Shown: positions 11,161 to 18,593 of the stretch, in pieces
Position numbering within the stretch: position 1 is the first letter of the stretch
How the letters are laid out: each line of letters begins with the position of its first letter
Assembly: GCF_001975665.1 (NCBI RefSeq)
Contig: NZ_CP019419.1
Coordinates: forward strand, 4,013,501-4,077,500
DNA length: 64,000 nucleotides
Direction of reading: 5' to 3'
Source of the DNA: Polaribacter reichenbachii
Lineage (GTDB): Bacteria; Bacteroidota; Bacteroidia; Flavobacteriales; Flavobacteriaceae
Notes under the pieces: model-generated
Seen by the model: the letters and a program-made list of their open reading frames with translations, nothing else
Told to the model about the DNA's origin: nothing
Databases searched by the model: none
Position numbers and translations under genes: made by a program

Positions 11161-11868
11161 CTAATTCATTGGCACATCAATTACCAATAATTTACTGGCT
11201 TTTAATGCTTTAATTTTTACTTTATCAGTATTTTCAATACCAATTGCATCTCTACTTTGTAGCTTTTCACCAGCAATTTCAACTTCACCATCAATTAAGA
11301 AAAAATAAACTCCGTTTTTTGGATCATATTCAGTATAATAATTCTCATCCATGTCTATTAGGTATAAATAAGCTTGCTGATTTATAGGCAAAGAACCTTT
11401 AATTTGCTTGTCTTTTGGAGAAACTAAAATCTGAAATCTATTATTACGTTCTGTAATATCAAAATGTTTTTGATTGTAATAAGGTTCAACTTCTTGTTGT
11501 TCTGGAATTATCCAAAGTTGTAAAAAATTAACCTCATCAGTTTTACTATCATTAAATTCTGAATGTGTTAAACCTGTACCTGCACTCATAACTTGTACTT
11601 CACCAACTTCTATAGAACGTTGATTGTTCATACTATCTTTATGAGAAAGTGCTCCAGAAATTGGTATAGAAATAATTTCCATATTTTTATGAGGATGTGT
11701 ACCAAAACCCATTTTTGGTTGTACCACATCATCATTTAATACTCGTAACATTCCAAAATTCATTCTTTCTGAGTTTTGGTAATTGGCAAAACTAAAAGTA
11801 TGATGCGATTTTAACCAACCATGATTGGCAAAACCTCTTGTATCTGATTTGTGAATTGTTTTTTTCAT
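11161..11868 (-). CDS. Pirin family protein (YhhW-type cupin)
   Basis: 235 aa, near the 231-aa E. coli YhhW. Metal ligands of the N-terminal cupin are all present: His58 and His60 in GTHPHKNMEI, His102 and Glu104 in TGLTHSEF. The C-terminal half (130-235) is the second, metal-free cupin. YhhW has iron-dependent quercetin dioxygenase activity; pirins generally are linked to redox sensing. First of two unlike pirins in a minus-strand group that also holds marR, FMN reductase and osmC, suggesting a stress-response set. Confidence 0.9.
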   Translation of the reverse strand: MKKTIHKSDTRGFANHGWLKSHHTFSFANYQNSERMNFGMLRVLNDDVVQPKMGFGTHPHKNMEIISIPISGALSHKDSMNNQRSIEVGEVQVMSAGTGLTHSEFNDSKTDEVNFLQLWIIPEQQEVEPYYNQKHFDITERNNRFQILVSPKDKQIKGSLPINQQAYLYLIDMDENYYTEYDPKNGVYFFLIDGEVEIAGEKLQSRDAIGIENTDKVKIKALKASKLLVIDVPMN

Positions 11869-11885
11869 ATTAAACTTGTTTAATA

Positions 11886-11904
11886 CCCTGAACTTGTTTC
11901 AGGG
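11886..11904. repeat. REP-like palindrome
   Basis: ccctgaa (11886-11892) and ttcaggg (11898-11904) form a 7-bp hairpin with a 5-nt loop. A similar CCCTGA...TCAGGG stem occurs at 24956-24974. Palindromes of this type recur in flavobacterial intergenic DNA as far as I recall. Confidence 0.45.
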
Positions 11905-11930
11905 TCTATTTTAATAATTTGTGTTTTTTA

Positions 11931-11978
11931 GATTGTTAGATTGTTAGATTGTTAGATTGTTAGATTGTTAGATTGTTA
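11931..11978. repeat. Six perfect tandem copies of an 8-bp unit
   Basis: The octamer gattgtta is repeated six times without a mismatch (unit starts at 11931, 11939, 11947, 11955, 11963, 11971), plus two further bases. It lies between the two pirin genes, upstream of the 235-aa pirin gene and downstream of the 289-aa one. Perfect short repeats of this kind are prone to slippage. Confidence 0.9.
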
Positions 11979-12027
11979 GAATAAGACTTTTCTAAACACC
12001 TAAAAATCTATTTATCCAAAAATTTAA

Positions 12028-12897
12028 TTAATATAAATACCCCATTTTTCCTTGCTGATAATCACGCATCGCTTCTAAAATTTCGGTTTGAGTATTCATT
12101 ACATAAGGTCCATATTGTGTAATCTTTTCATTGATAGGCTCACCTGAAAGAATTAATAATGTACTTTTTTGATGCGCTTTAAACTGAATTGTATTTCCAT
12201 CTTGATGAAACACAATCATCTGATTTTCTCCTTTTTTTAAAATCTGAGAATTATTGACCAAAATCTCACCATCTAACAAATAAATTAAAGATTGATGATT
12301 TTCTGGAATATCAATATCCATTGTTCCGTTTGCATCTGCATTTGCTGTAAAAACATTGACTGCGGTTTGCGTTTTTATAAAACCAGTTTGTTCTTTTTGA
12401 TGACCTGCAACAATATTTAATTGCACTTTTTTATCTTGTGTAAACAACTTCGGAATTTGATTTTCTTCTAAATGTTGGTAATGAGGTGTCATCATTTTGT
12501 GCTTTGCTGGCAAATTTAACCACAACTGAATTCCTTCTAAATCGCCACCTTTTTTCACAAATTCTTTGGTTGGAGCTTCTGCGTGGATAATTCCTCTACC
12601 TGCAGTTGTCCATTGAACACCACCAGCTTTCACAACCATTTCATTTCCTAAAGAATCTTTGTGCAATTGCTCGCCTTTAAACAATAAAGTAATTGGCTCG
12701 AAACCTCTATGAGGATGTGGCCCTAAATCGAAAGGATTATTGAATTCTGAAATTGCATAAGGACCATAATGATGTAACAACAAAAACGGATCTACATTCT
12801 CTAAACCTTGTGTTGGTAATGGTTGACGCAATTTTATAGCTCCCATATTTACAAGAGAACTTGCAACTATTTTTTGTATGGTTTTATAAGTTTTCAT
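12028..12897 (-). CDS. Pirin family protein
   Basis: 289 aa, typical of canonical pirins. Cupin metal ligands are present: His61 and His63 in GPHPHRGFEPIT, His105 and Glu107 in GIIHAEAP. The C-terminal pirin domain (about 170-285) ends in the usual FVMNT-like segment (YGPYVMNTQTEI). Only about 45% of key positions look shared with the neighbouring 235-aa pirin, so this is not a recent duplicate. It is transcribed just after marR (106 bp downstream), consistent with MarR control, though no operator is proven. Substrate unknown; quercetinase-like dioxygenase or redox sensor are the known options. Confidence 0.9.
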   Translation of the reverse strand: MKTYKTIQKIVASSLVNMGAIKLRQPLPTQGLENVDPFLLLHHYGPYAISEFNNPFDLGPHPHRGFEPITLLFKGEQLHKDSLGNEMVVKAGGVQWTTAGRGIIHAEAPTKEFVKKGGDLEGIQLWLNLPAKHKMMTPHYQHLEENQIPKLFTQDKKVQLNIVAGHQKEQTGFIKTQTAVNVFTANADANGTMDIDIPENHQSLIYLLDGEILVNNSQILKKGENQMIVFHQDGNTIQFKAHQKSTLLILSGEPINEKITQYGPYVMNTQTEILEAMRDYQQGKMGYLY

Positions 12898-13003
12898 TGT
12901 TTTAAGTTTTTTGTTCTTGAAAATTCTGATATAAAATCGAAATCAGAAGAACTGAGAATTCTTAGTTTTTATTTTCCGTGGAAAATAATAGTGCAAATTT
13001 TTT

Positions 13004-13441
13004 CTATCTTAATTTATCTAATAGATTGCTTAAAGTTATTGCTTCTTCATCTGATAAATTATCTAAAAAAGAAAGATTACCATTTACATCTATAGTAGAT
13101 AATAATTCTAAACCTTGAGTGGTTATTTTTACAAAAACTACTCTTCTATCGTGTTCACAACGTTCTCTTTCAATAAGATTTTTATCGCATAATTTATCCA
13201 TTAAACGAGTTGCATTTGGTGCTCTTTCTATCATTCTATCTTTTACAATTTGCACCTTAATTTTATCTTTTGCACCTCTTAAAATTCGTAAAATATTGTA
13301 TTGTTGAGGCGAAATTCCATAAGGTTTAAAAAACTCATTCTCTTGACTGCTTAACCAATTAGATGTGTATTTTATATTGATAAAAGCCTTTAATTTCTCG
13401 CTCTTAAAATTACTGTTGATGTCTTTTGAAATGTCTCCCAT
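13004..13441 (-). CDS. MarR family transcriptional regulator
   Basis: 145 aa. Winged helix-turn-helix layout of MarR: helical N-terminus, FFKPYGISPQQYNILRIL (helix 2-3), RMIERAPNATRLMDKLCDK as recognition region, then the wing with the DRR signature (CEHDRRVVFVKIT) and a C-terminal dimerisation helix. It is flanked by pirin, glutaredoxin-like, FMN reductase, OsmC and DoxX genes on the same strand, a set often governed by thiol- or phenol-sensing MarR proteins. Cys84 (numbering approximate) sits next to the recognition helix and another lies at the start of the wing; they could sense oxidants, which is an inference. Repeats of GTTTGGTG lie directly upstream. Confidence 0.9.
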   Translation of the reverse strand: MGDISKDINSNFKSEKLKAFINIKYTSNWLSSQENEFFKPYGISPQQYNILRILRGAKDKIKVQIVKDRMIERAPNATRLMDKLCDKNLIERERCEHDRRVVFVKITTQGLELLSTIDVNGNLSFLDNLSDEEAITLSNLLDKLR

Positions 13442-13448
13442 ATTTTAT

Positions 13449-13492
13449 GTTTGGTGTTTGGTGAGTATGTTTGGTGTTTAATTCCAAACACC
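13449..13492. promoter_or_regulatory. Three GTTTGGTG repeats and a hairpin just upstream of marR
   Basis: gtttggtg occurs at 13449-13456, 13456-13463 and 13469-13476, beginning 8 bp upstream of the marR ATG. The third copy runs into an inverted repeat, ggtgttt (13473-13479) and aaacacc (13486-13492). Placement suggests operators or a transcript-end hairpin for the upstream gene. Simple low-complexity expansion is the alternative. Confidence 0.4.
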
Positions 13493-13520
13493 TAACATCC
13501 TGCTTCAAGCTTCAAACTTG

Positions 13521-13769
13521 TTACGCTCTCAACTTTAAATCTTGCATTATTTTATTAAACTCTTCTGTTGTTGGTGTTAAAAACACTTTATCATCTACAA
13601 ACAACGTTGGATATTTTGCAACTCCATTGTATAATTCTTTGCTGTGTTCTCTAGCTTCAACATCTTTAGAAATATCTTTATAAGTGTAAGGAACATCTGT
13701 TGAATTTAAGAAATTTTTAAAAGCAACAGTATACGCGTGTCCTGCTTTTCCGTATAAAACTATCTTCAT
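13521..13769 (-). CDS. Glutaredoxin-like protein lacking the active-site cysteine
   Basis: 82 aa with a thioredoxin/glutaredoxin fold pattern: MKIVLYGK strand, helix, PYTYKDIS strand, then VAKYPTLFVDDKVFLTP, which contains the cis-proline strand of glutaredoxins. Where glutaredoxins have CPYC (or selenoprotein UXX-star relatives have U/C-x-x) this protein reads GKAGHAYT, with His at the nucleophile position and no cysteine anywhere in the chain. Translated codon by codon, the site is CAC, not TGA. It may bind a partner or ligand rather than do thiol chemistry. Its stop is 2 bp from the start region of the FMN reductase gene, so the two are co-transcribed. Confidence 0.75.
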   Translation of the reverse strand: MKIVLYGKAGHAYTVAFKNFLNSTDVPYTYKDISKDVEAREHSKELYNGVAKYPTLFVDDKVFLTPTTEEFNKIMQDLKLRA

Positions 13770-13771
13770 AA

Positions 13772-14305
13772 TTATTGATTTACATTATTTTCAAACTCCA
13801 CCACTTTTGATTTTAAAGCTGCTAAAAGTTCTTCGTTAATTAATTTACCTTCTTTAAAATTATCGTAAAAGCTTGGTAAAGAAAAAGTGGTAATTGTTTT
13901 TGCGCCTTGTCTTGGAAACCTTTGCTCTGCTGCTGCTAACACAAACCTACCTCCCATTCCTCCAGGAGAAGTTGCCATTAATAATAATGGTTTTTCTCTA
14001 AAAACATTTACTTCTAATCTTGAGCTCCAATCAAAAATATTTTTAAAGGCAGCTGAATAGGAACCATTGTGTTCTGCTAAAGAAAGAATAAAGCCATCGT
14101 AATTATTTAATAATTCGTTGAACTTTTTTGCATCTTCTGGGAAACCATTTTGTTCTTCATCTGTGCTATAAACAGGGAAATTAAAATCTCTTAAATCTAC
14201 AATATCAAAAGAAGTATTTTCTAAATTTTCTGCTGCAAAAGTTGCTAATTGTTTATTGATTGAAGTAGAACTTGTACTACCTGCAAATGCTAATATTTTT
14301 TTCAT
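13772..14305 (-). CDS. NAD(P)H-dependent FMN reductase / flavodoxin-fold oxidoreductase
   Basis: 177 aa. Starts MKKILAFAGSTSSTSINKQL, the phosphate-binding loop of NADPH-dependent FMN reductases (GS-x-R/T-x-x-S). LAEHNGSYSAAFKNIFDW (about 93-110) is the conserved P-E/H-Y/N-N-x-S/G flavin-binding segment leading to the N-x-x-D-W motif. No signal peptide. It would reduce FMN or a quinone-like substrate at the expense of NAD(P)H. Sits between osmC upstream and the glutaredoxin-like gene downstream in the same redox cluster. Confidence 0.88.
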   Translation of the reverse strand: MKKILAFAGSTSSTSINKQLATFAAENLENTSFDIVDLRDFNFPVYSTDEEQNGFPEDAKKFNELLNNYDGFILSLAEHNGSYSAAFKNIFDWSSRLEVNVFREKPLLLMATSPGGMGGRFVLAAAEQRFPRQGAKTITTFSLPSFYDNFKEGKLINEELLAALKSKVVEFENNVNQ

Positions 14306-14446
14306 TTTATTTTGTTTTTAAATTGTTCTCGATACAATTTTTCCAAAAAGAAAAATCACTCGAACTGAAATACTGAAAACTAGTCTTATACAGTTAATAT
14401 TTAATAGTGATAAACTGAAAAATTGGACTGCCAACTGAAGACTGAT
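14306..14446. other. Intergenic stretch with repeated ACTGAA words
   Basis: The 141 bp between osmC and the FMN reductase gene carry many copies of actga/actgaa (for example near 14356, 14366, 14410, 14432, 14440). They look like a degenerate short repeat. No gene or clear hairpin was found. Confidence 0.4.
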
Positions 14447-14848
14447 TTACTGAATACTAGTTTCTATCAAAGTTTCACCTTTTATCATTTTGGCCACAGG
14501 ACATTTACCTGCAATCGTTAATAATCTTTTTCTTTGTTCTTCTGTTACTTCTTTTTCGAAAGAAATATCTTCTTCTAACCACTTTTTAATTCCAGTAGCG
14601 GTTTGTGCTTCTTTTTGAGAAACAATTACTTTTATTTTTCCAACATCCCAACCTTTTCTTTCTACGTACATTCTTAAAGTAATTGAAACACAACCTCCAA
14701 CAGCTGACAGTAAATATTCTACAGGTGTTGGCCCATTATTATCTCCACCAGAAACAACAGGTTCATCAATAGTTAAAAAATGATTTCTGGTTTTTGCTTC
14801 TGCTAAATAATTTTTATTTGTTAAAACTACTTCTGATGATTTTTCCAT
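14447..14848 (-). CDS. OsmC family peroxiredoxin-like protein
   Basis: 133 aa. OsmC/Ohr pattern: GPTPVEYLLSAVGGCVSITL with Cys53, and GKCPVAK with Cys116. These two cysteines are the reactive pair in OsmC/Ohr proteins, which reduce organic hydroperoxides. The family also includes YhfA-like proteins of unknown role, which this shorter protein resembles. Start codon overlaps the stop of the upstream DoxX gene by one base (TAATG), so translation is coupled. Confidence 0.9.
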   Translation of the reverse strand: MEKSSEVVLTNKNYLAEAKTRNHFLTIDEPVVSGGDNNGPTPVEYLLSAVGGCVSITLRMYVERKGWDVGKIKVIVSQKEAQTATGIKKWLEEDISFEKEVTEEQRKRLLTIAGKCPVAKMIKGETLIETSIQ

Positions 14849-15204
14849 TAAGCTTGTAATTTTTTATACGTAAAATATGATGTTATTAATAAAATCATTG
14901 CAATTAATGCACCTGTTTGTTCTCCATCATTAATCATAACGTGTGCAAAAAATGCTAAAATAAAAGCAAAAAAGAAGGCTGAGTAGGCCCAATCTTTTAG
15001 AGATTTATTACTCACAAACCATATAGCTACTAAACCTAATAACTTTGCTACTGCATATGGATAAATAATATATGTTGGATACCCAAATCCTTGAAACATT
15101 ACTGATACTTCATCATAATTAAAAAAATACATACCCACTGAAAAAAGCATTAGCACAGTTAGTAAACCTGTAGAAACATAATAAATAATTTTAGTTGCTT
15201 TCAT
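14848..15204 (-). CDS. DoxX-like membrane protein
   Basis: 118 aa with four predicted membrane helices (about 5-25, 42-62, 68-88, 97-115). The second helix region has YPTYIIYPYAVAKLLGLVAI, resembling the P-x-x-x-x-x-x-x-K-(L/I)-x-(A/G) signature of the DoxX-like family. DoxX-type proteins accompany oxidoreductases and quinone metabolism. First gene of the coupled doxX-osmC pair, so probably the promoter-proximal member of the minus-strand redox operon. Confidence 0.8.
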   Translation of the reverse strand: MKATKIIYYVSTGLLTVLMLFSVGMYFFNYDEVSVMFQGFGYPTYIIYPYAVAKLLGLVAIWFVSNKSLKDWAYSAFFFAFILAFFAHVMINDGEQTGALIAMILLITSYFTYKKLQA

Positions 15205-15351
15205 TATAGATTGATTTTAAAATTAATACAAAGTTACAATAATAAATTTTATTTACCAAGGAAAATATATCCAAGGAATTATATGGAATTAATTTTAATT
15301 ATTATAAAGAATTTTTCTTGATATTATTCTAACATTAAATACTAATTTCCC

Positions 15352-15359
15352 TAATTTTG
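15352..15359 (+). promoter_or_regulatory. Bacteroidota -7 box upstream of the PAS gene
   Basis: TAATTTTG matches TANNTTTG exactly, 63 bp before the ATG at 15423. A clear -33 TTTG is not seen at the expected spacing. Confidence 0.45.
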
Positions 15360-15422
15360 GGTGTTATAATTAATGGCAAAACCCCTCAAAGAATTGAAAA
15401 CAATTTTGATAAAAACTAAAAT

Positions 15423-15989
15423 ATGAAGAATAATATTTCTAAAATGAGTTCATTAGATATTTACCTATCCAATTTAAGTGATAAGGAATATGAAGAAATC
15501 AAACATAAGTTTTCAACTCAAAAATTAAAGGTAATGCCTTTAATATCTTGGGATTTATTTACTCTAGATTATCAAAAAAGAATAGATGAAGCCAAAAAGA
15601 AAACTGAGCTACAACAAGTACTTTCCTTTGCTAAACAATTTAATTGGCAAAACAACCTAAAACAAGCTTTTTCAGAAAACGAATACGAAGCCTTAATTAT
15701 TACCGATAAAAACCAAAATATTATTTGGGTAAACGAAGGTTTTACTTTTATGACAGGCTACTCAAAATCATTTGCAATTAACAAAAATCCAAGATTTTTA
15801 CAAGGAAATAATACTTCTTTAGAAACAAAAAAAAGGGTTAAGAAAAAGATTGCACTCAACAAACCTTTTAAAGATTTTATAATAAACCAACGAAAAGATA
15901 AATCTAATTATAAATGTGAAATAAAGATTATCCCTCTTTACAATGAACATACAACCCATTATATTGCCTTTGAGAAACAAGTTGTGTAA
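15423..15989 (+). CDS. LOV-like PAS domain protein without the photoactive cysteine
   Basis: 188 aa. Residues 1-75 are a charged helical region; residues 85-185 form a PAS domain. The domain has LOV landmarks: VNEGFTFMTGYSKSFAIN, RFLQGNNTSLETKKRVKK, then a KCEIKIIPLYN strand. In light-sensing LOV proteins the flavin-binding loop reads N-C-R-F-L-Q with an adduct-forming cysteine; here it reads NKNPRFLQG, so the cysteine is a proline. It could still bind flavin or another ligand but cannot form the classic photoadduct. No output domain is attached, so it probably acts through a partner. A TAATTTTG -7 box lies at 15352-15359. Confidence 0.8.
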   Translation: MKNNISKMSSLDIYLSNLSDKEYEEIKHKFSTQKLKVMPLISWDLFTLDYQKRIDEAKKKTELQQVLSFAKQFNWQNNLKQAFSENEYEALIITDKNQNIIWVNEGFTFMTGYSKSFAINKNPRFLQGNNTSLETKKRVKKKIALNKPFKDFIINQRKDKSNYKCEIKIIPLYNEHTTHYIAFEKQVV

Positions 15990-16068
15990 ATTATTATAAG
16001 AAATAATTTACACAACTAATCACTACTAGTACTTTATAAAAAAAAAGCTCAAGATTTCTATAAAAAAA

Positions 16069-17757
16069 TTAATTATTCATTTTTATAGAATCTATCTGCT
16101 TTTGTAATCTTTGTATTTCTTGAATCTTTTTCTGTTGATTAGATAACAACTGAATAGAATCTAATATTGCTCTGTTTTGCTCTAAAATTGTTTTCTCCTT
16201 TTCAAAATAAATATTCTGATTTTCGCTACTTCTCCAAGCTTCATTTAATTGTAAATAAACCTCTTCATTCCATTTGCTTGGGTGTTTTGCATCAATCCAA
16301 ACTACATCTCTGTATTCACTATCAATTAATGCTAAATCTGGTGTTGCAGAACCATCAAACTGTGAGTTTTCTTTCTTTATTGCTGATATTGTACTTAAGA
16401 AAAACATACGTTTTCTCCCCGCAATTTTTTTAATATAAGGCCTAAATTCTACAGGTTTGTTTACTGACCAATCGTACTCTTTTCTAGATTCAATTACCTT
16501 TAAAGGCATTGCAGAAACACCTGCATAACCTTCTTTTTTTGAAGCGTGATCGTAAAAATATAAAGCATTTGTACCATCTGCAGGTATAAAAACACTAAAG
16601 GTTAAACTGGTTCTTTCTGAACCAACTGGCTCTAAACCAAACCAATGATACAAACCACTGTAAGCCCCTGTTTTGGTATCAGAAAAATCGAAATCGGTTA
16701 CAAAAGGTTGCTGATTTTGATCGTCTGCCAAATCTGGAATTTTAACTGCAGTTTTCATATTCCAAGGTAATGGGTCTGAAAAACCTGCTAAAAACTTTAA
16801 ACTTTCTGCTTGTAAACGCGACACTTTTTCTGCTAATGTATTTTGTCTTGTTAAAAATTGATGATTTTTCATTTCATCTGGTGAAATATATTCTCCTTTA
16901 CCAATGGTAATTCTTTCTAAATAATCAGAAAAAGTATGTTCTCCATTTTCGATAACCATTACTCCACCAAAAGTTGGATATGGAAAAAAGAAACCTTTCC
17001 ATTTTATTAAACTCACAACCTCAACCCAAGCACCTTTATCATTTTTCATATAATAGGTGTCACTTGGTTCATAGTTGAACAGCATCCAAGGATTTAAACG
17101 TTGCACAACTGCATTGTATGTATTTCTACTAAATTTTAGAGATTCACCAATTGAAAAAGTTACCGGAATTCTATTTTCTGATGAAAAACGAGGAAAAGGT
17201 GTTGTACTTGACACTGAAAAAACCTCTTCTGTATTGTCTTTTAAACCTTGCCAATAATATTTTTCTGTTGGCTGAATTGCCATTGTCCATTGATTAGAAT
17301 CATCTACTCTCACCAAATGCGGTAAAGAAACATCTTTCGTTTCACCTACAGATTCGTTTGCCATAGAAAAGATGTTTCTTAATGGCTGAATTCTTTCGTT
17401 TTGGGTTAATGGCAACTCTACAATTTCTATTCTGTTTAAATCGTTAAAAACATTATAGGTTTGCATATAATTGTACATCTTAGAATGAAAACCTATGTAA
17501 TAAATTGCTCCGAAAAACAAGGCTAAGAAAAACAAAACACCAATTCTACTACCAGTTTTTGCTGATTTTCTAAACCTTCTTAATCCGAAGAATAAAACTG
17601 TAAAACCTAAAATTATAATAAAGATATATTTTCTAAAAAATAATAATGCAGGTTGATAATCGTCTCTTAAAAAAAACAACAATCCTATTACCAATATTGA
17701 TAATAGTATTACATTTCTTTTTTGTTTTAAACCTTTGTTCCAATATGTTTTTATCAT
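16069..17757 (-). CDS. Membrane protein with large extracytoplasmic region and C-terminal coiled coil
   Basis: No family recognised. The ATG at 17757 (MIKTYWNKG) is preferred to an in-frame GTG at 17784; 562 aa. Three hydrophobic segments in the first 110 residues (ILLSILVIGLLFFL, YIFIIILGFTVLFFGL, VLFFLALFFGAIYYI). These are followed by about 400 residues of mixed strand character rich in aromatic residues. The last 70 residues are a charged coiled coil (EKEKTILEQNRAILDSIQLL onward). Last gene of the minus-strand AAA+ operon, 63 bp after the 174-aa membrane protein, which also ends in a coiled coil. The two may contact each other or the 447-aa coiled-coil protein; that is inference. Confidence 0.8.
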   Translation of the reverse strand: MIKTYWNKGLKQKRNVILLSILVIGLLFFLRDDYQPALLFFRKYIFIIILGFTVLFFGLRRFRKSAKTGSRIGVLFFLALFFGAIYYIGFHSKMYNYMQTYNVFNDLNRIEIVELPLTQNERIQPLRNIFSMANESVGETKDVSLPHLVRVDDSNQWTMAIQPTEKYYWQGLKDNTEEVFSVSSTTPFPRFSSENRIPVTFSIGESLKFSRNTYNAVVQRLNPWMLFNYEPSDTYYMKNDKGAWVEVVSLIKWKGFFFPYPTFGGVMVIENGEHTFSDYLERITIGKGEYISPDEMKNHQFLTRQNTLAEKVSRLQAESLKFLAGFSDPLPWNMKTAVKIPDLADDQNQQPFVTDFDFSDTKTGAYSGLYHWFGLEPVGSERTSLTFSVFIPADGTNALYFYDHASKKEGYAGVSAMPLKVIESRKEYDWSVNKPVEFRPYIKKIAGRKRMFFLSTISAIKKENSQFDGSATPDLALIDSEYRDVVWIDAKHPSKWNEEVYLQLNEAWRSSENQNIYFEKEKTILEQNRAILDSIQLLSNQQKKIQEIQRLQKQIDSIKMNN

Positions 17758-17820
17758 TTTTTTAATTTTTTGCCACGTATACACTATTTTTTTTTCTGAA
17801 AATAACCAAATAAAGGTTTT

Positions 17821-18345
17821 TTATTTCAAAAATCCTTTATCTTTTAAACGTTCTCTGGCGCTTTTCTCTTGTTCTTTAGATTGCTTTATTTCTTCTTTGG
17901 CTTTTTCTACAGCTTGTGGTTCTTTATTTTGCAAATCTTCTATAAAATCTTTTCCTTTTTCAATTGCATCTTGAAATTTATCTTCTAAAGATTCTGATTG
18001 CTCTTCTATAACTGCTGATGATTTAAAAACAAAACCGGCAACATAAGTACCAATTAAAGTTCCGAAAATCATTGAGGCAAATAATGAAATTGTTGCTAAA
18101 TCAATAGGAATTAAAATACGTGTAATTAAAATCACTATTAAAAAAAAAGCTGTAATAAAAACCAACCTAAGTAAAAATGATTGTTGGTAGACAAATCCTT
18201 TTTTATCTGTTGCTTGCATTTGCAATTCTTTCGAGTTCATCAATTTATTAAAAAAACGATATACTCCATTTCCTTGAGATTCTCTCCAGAAAATAACGGC
18301 TCCAAATAAAATGGATGCTATGAAAATTATGAGTTCTAGTGTCAT
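17821..18345 (-). CDS. Three-helix membrane protein with charged coiled-coil tail
   Basis: 174 aa, not recognised. Hydrophobic segments at about 2-19, 60-80 and 85-108. Residues 115-174 are strongly charged and helical (EDKFQDAIEKGKDFIEDL..., KAKEEIKQSKEQEKSARER), a probable cytoplasmic coiled coil. Directly precedes the 562-aa membrane protein. A 248-bp gap with palindromic repeats separates it from the upstream 411-aa gene, so it may have an additional promoter. Confidence 0.75.
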   Translation of the reverse strand: MTLELIIFIASILFGAVIFWRESQGNGVYRFFNKLMNSKELQMQATDKKGFVYQQSFLLRLVFITAFFLIVILITRILIPIDLATISLFASMIFGTLIGTYVAGFVFKSSAVIEEQSESLEDKFQDAIEKGKDFIEDLQNKEPQAVEKAKEEIKQSKEQEKSARERLKDKGFLK

Positions 18346-18593
18346 ATTTTTTTATTTATCCTGCAAGGTTTTTAAAACCTTGTTGGTTTGTTTATTTTTT
18401 TATTTAATATTTTAAGACTTAACTTATAAATCAATAGGTTTTAGTTAGCATAAAACTATGGTATAATATTATACCTACAAGGTTTTTGAAACCTTTCAGG
18501 ATGTGAATCCTTATTATTTTCTTTTGATAAATATACAATTTTCTATTTCCAACTTCATTTTTCTAATTAAACTTATATCATATAAATTCTAAC
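18346..18593. repeat. Intergenic region with palindromic repeats
   Basis: Holds two related palindromes built on CAAGGTTT/AAACCTTG: 18364-18382 (9-bp arms, single central base) and 18479-18495 (7-bp arms, TTG loop). A perfect 16-bp palindrome ggtataatattatacc lies at 18460-18475. They probably belong to a dispersed flavobacterial intergenic repeat; no coding frame seen. Confidence 0.55.

Noticed and set aside
13471..13683. 70-aa plus-strand frame opposite the glutaredoxin-like gene
   Set aside because: Shadow frame; the minus-strand protein has a coherent fold pattern and operon context.
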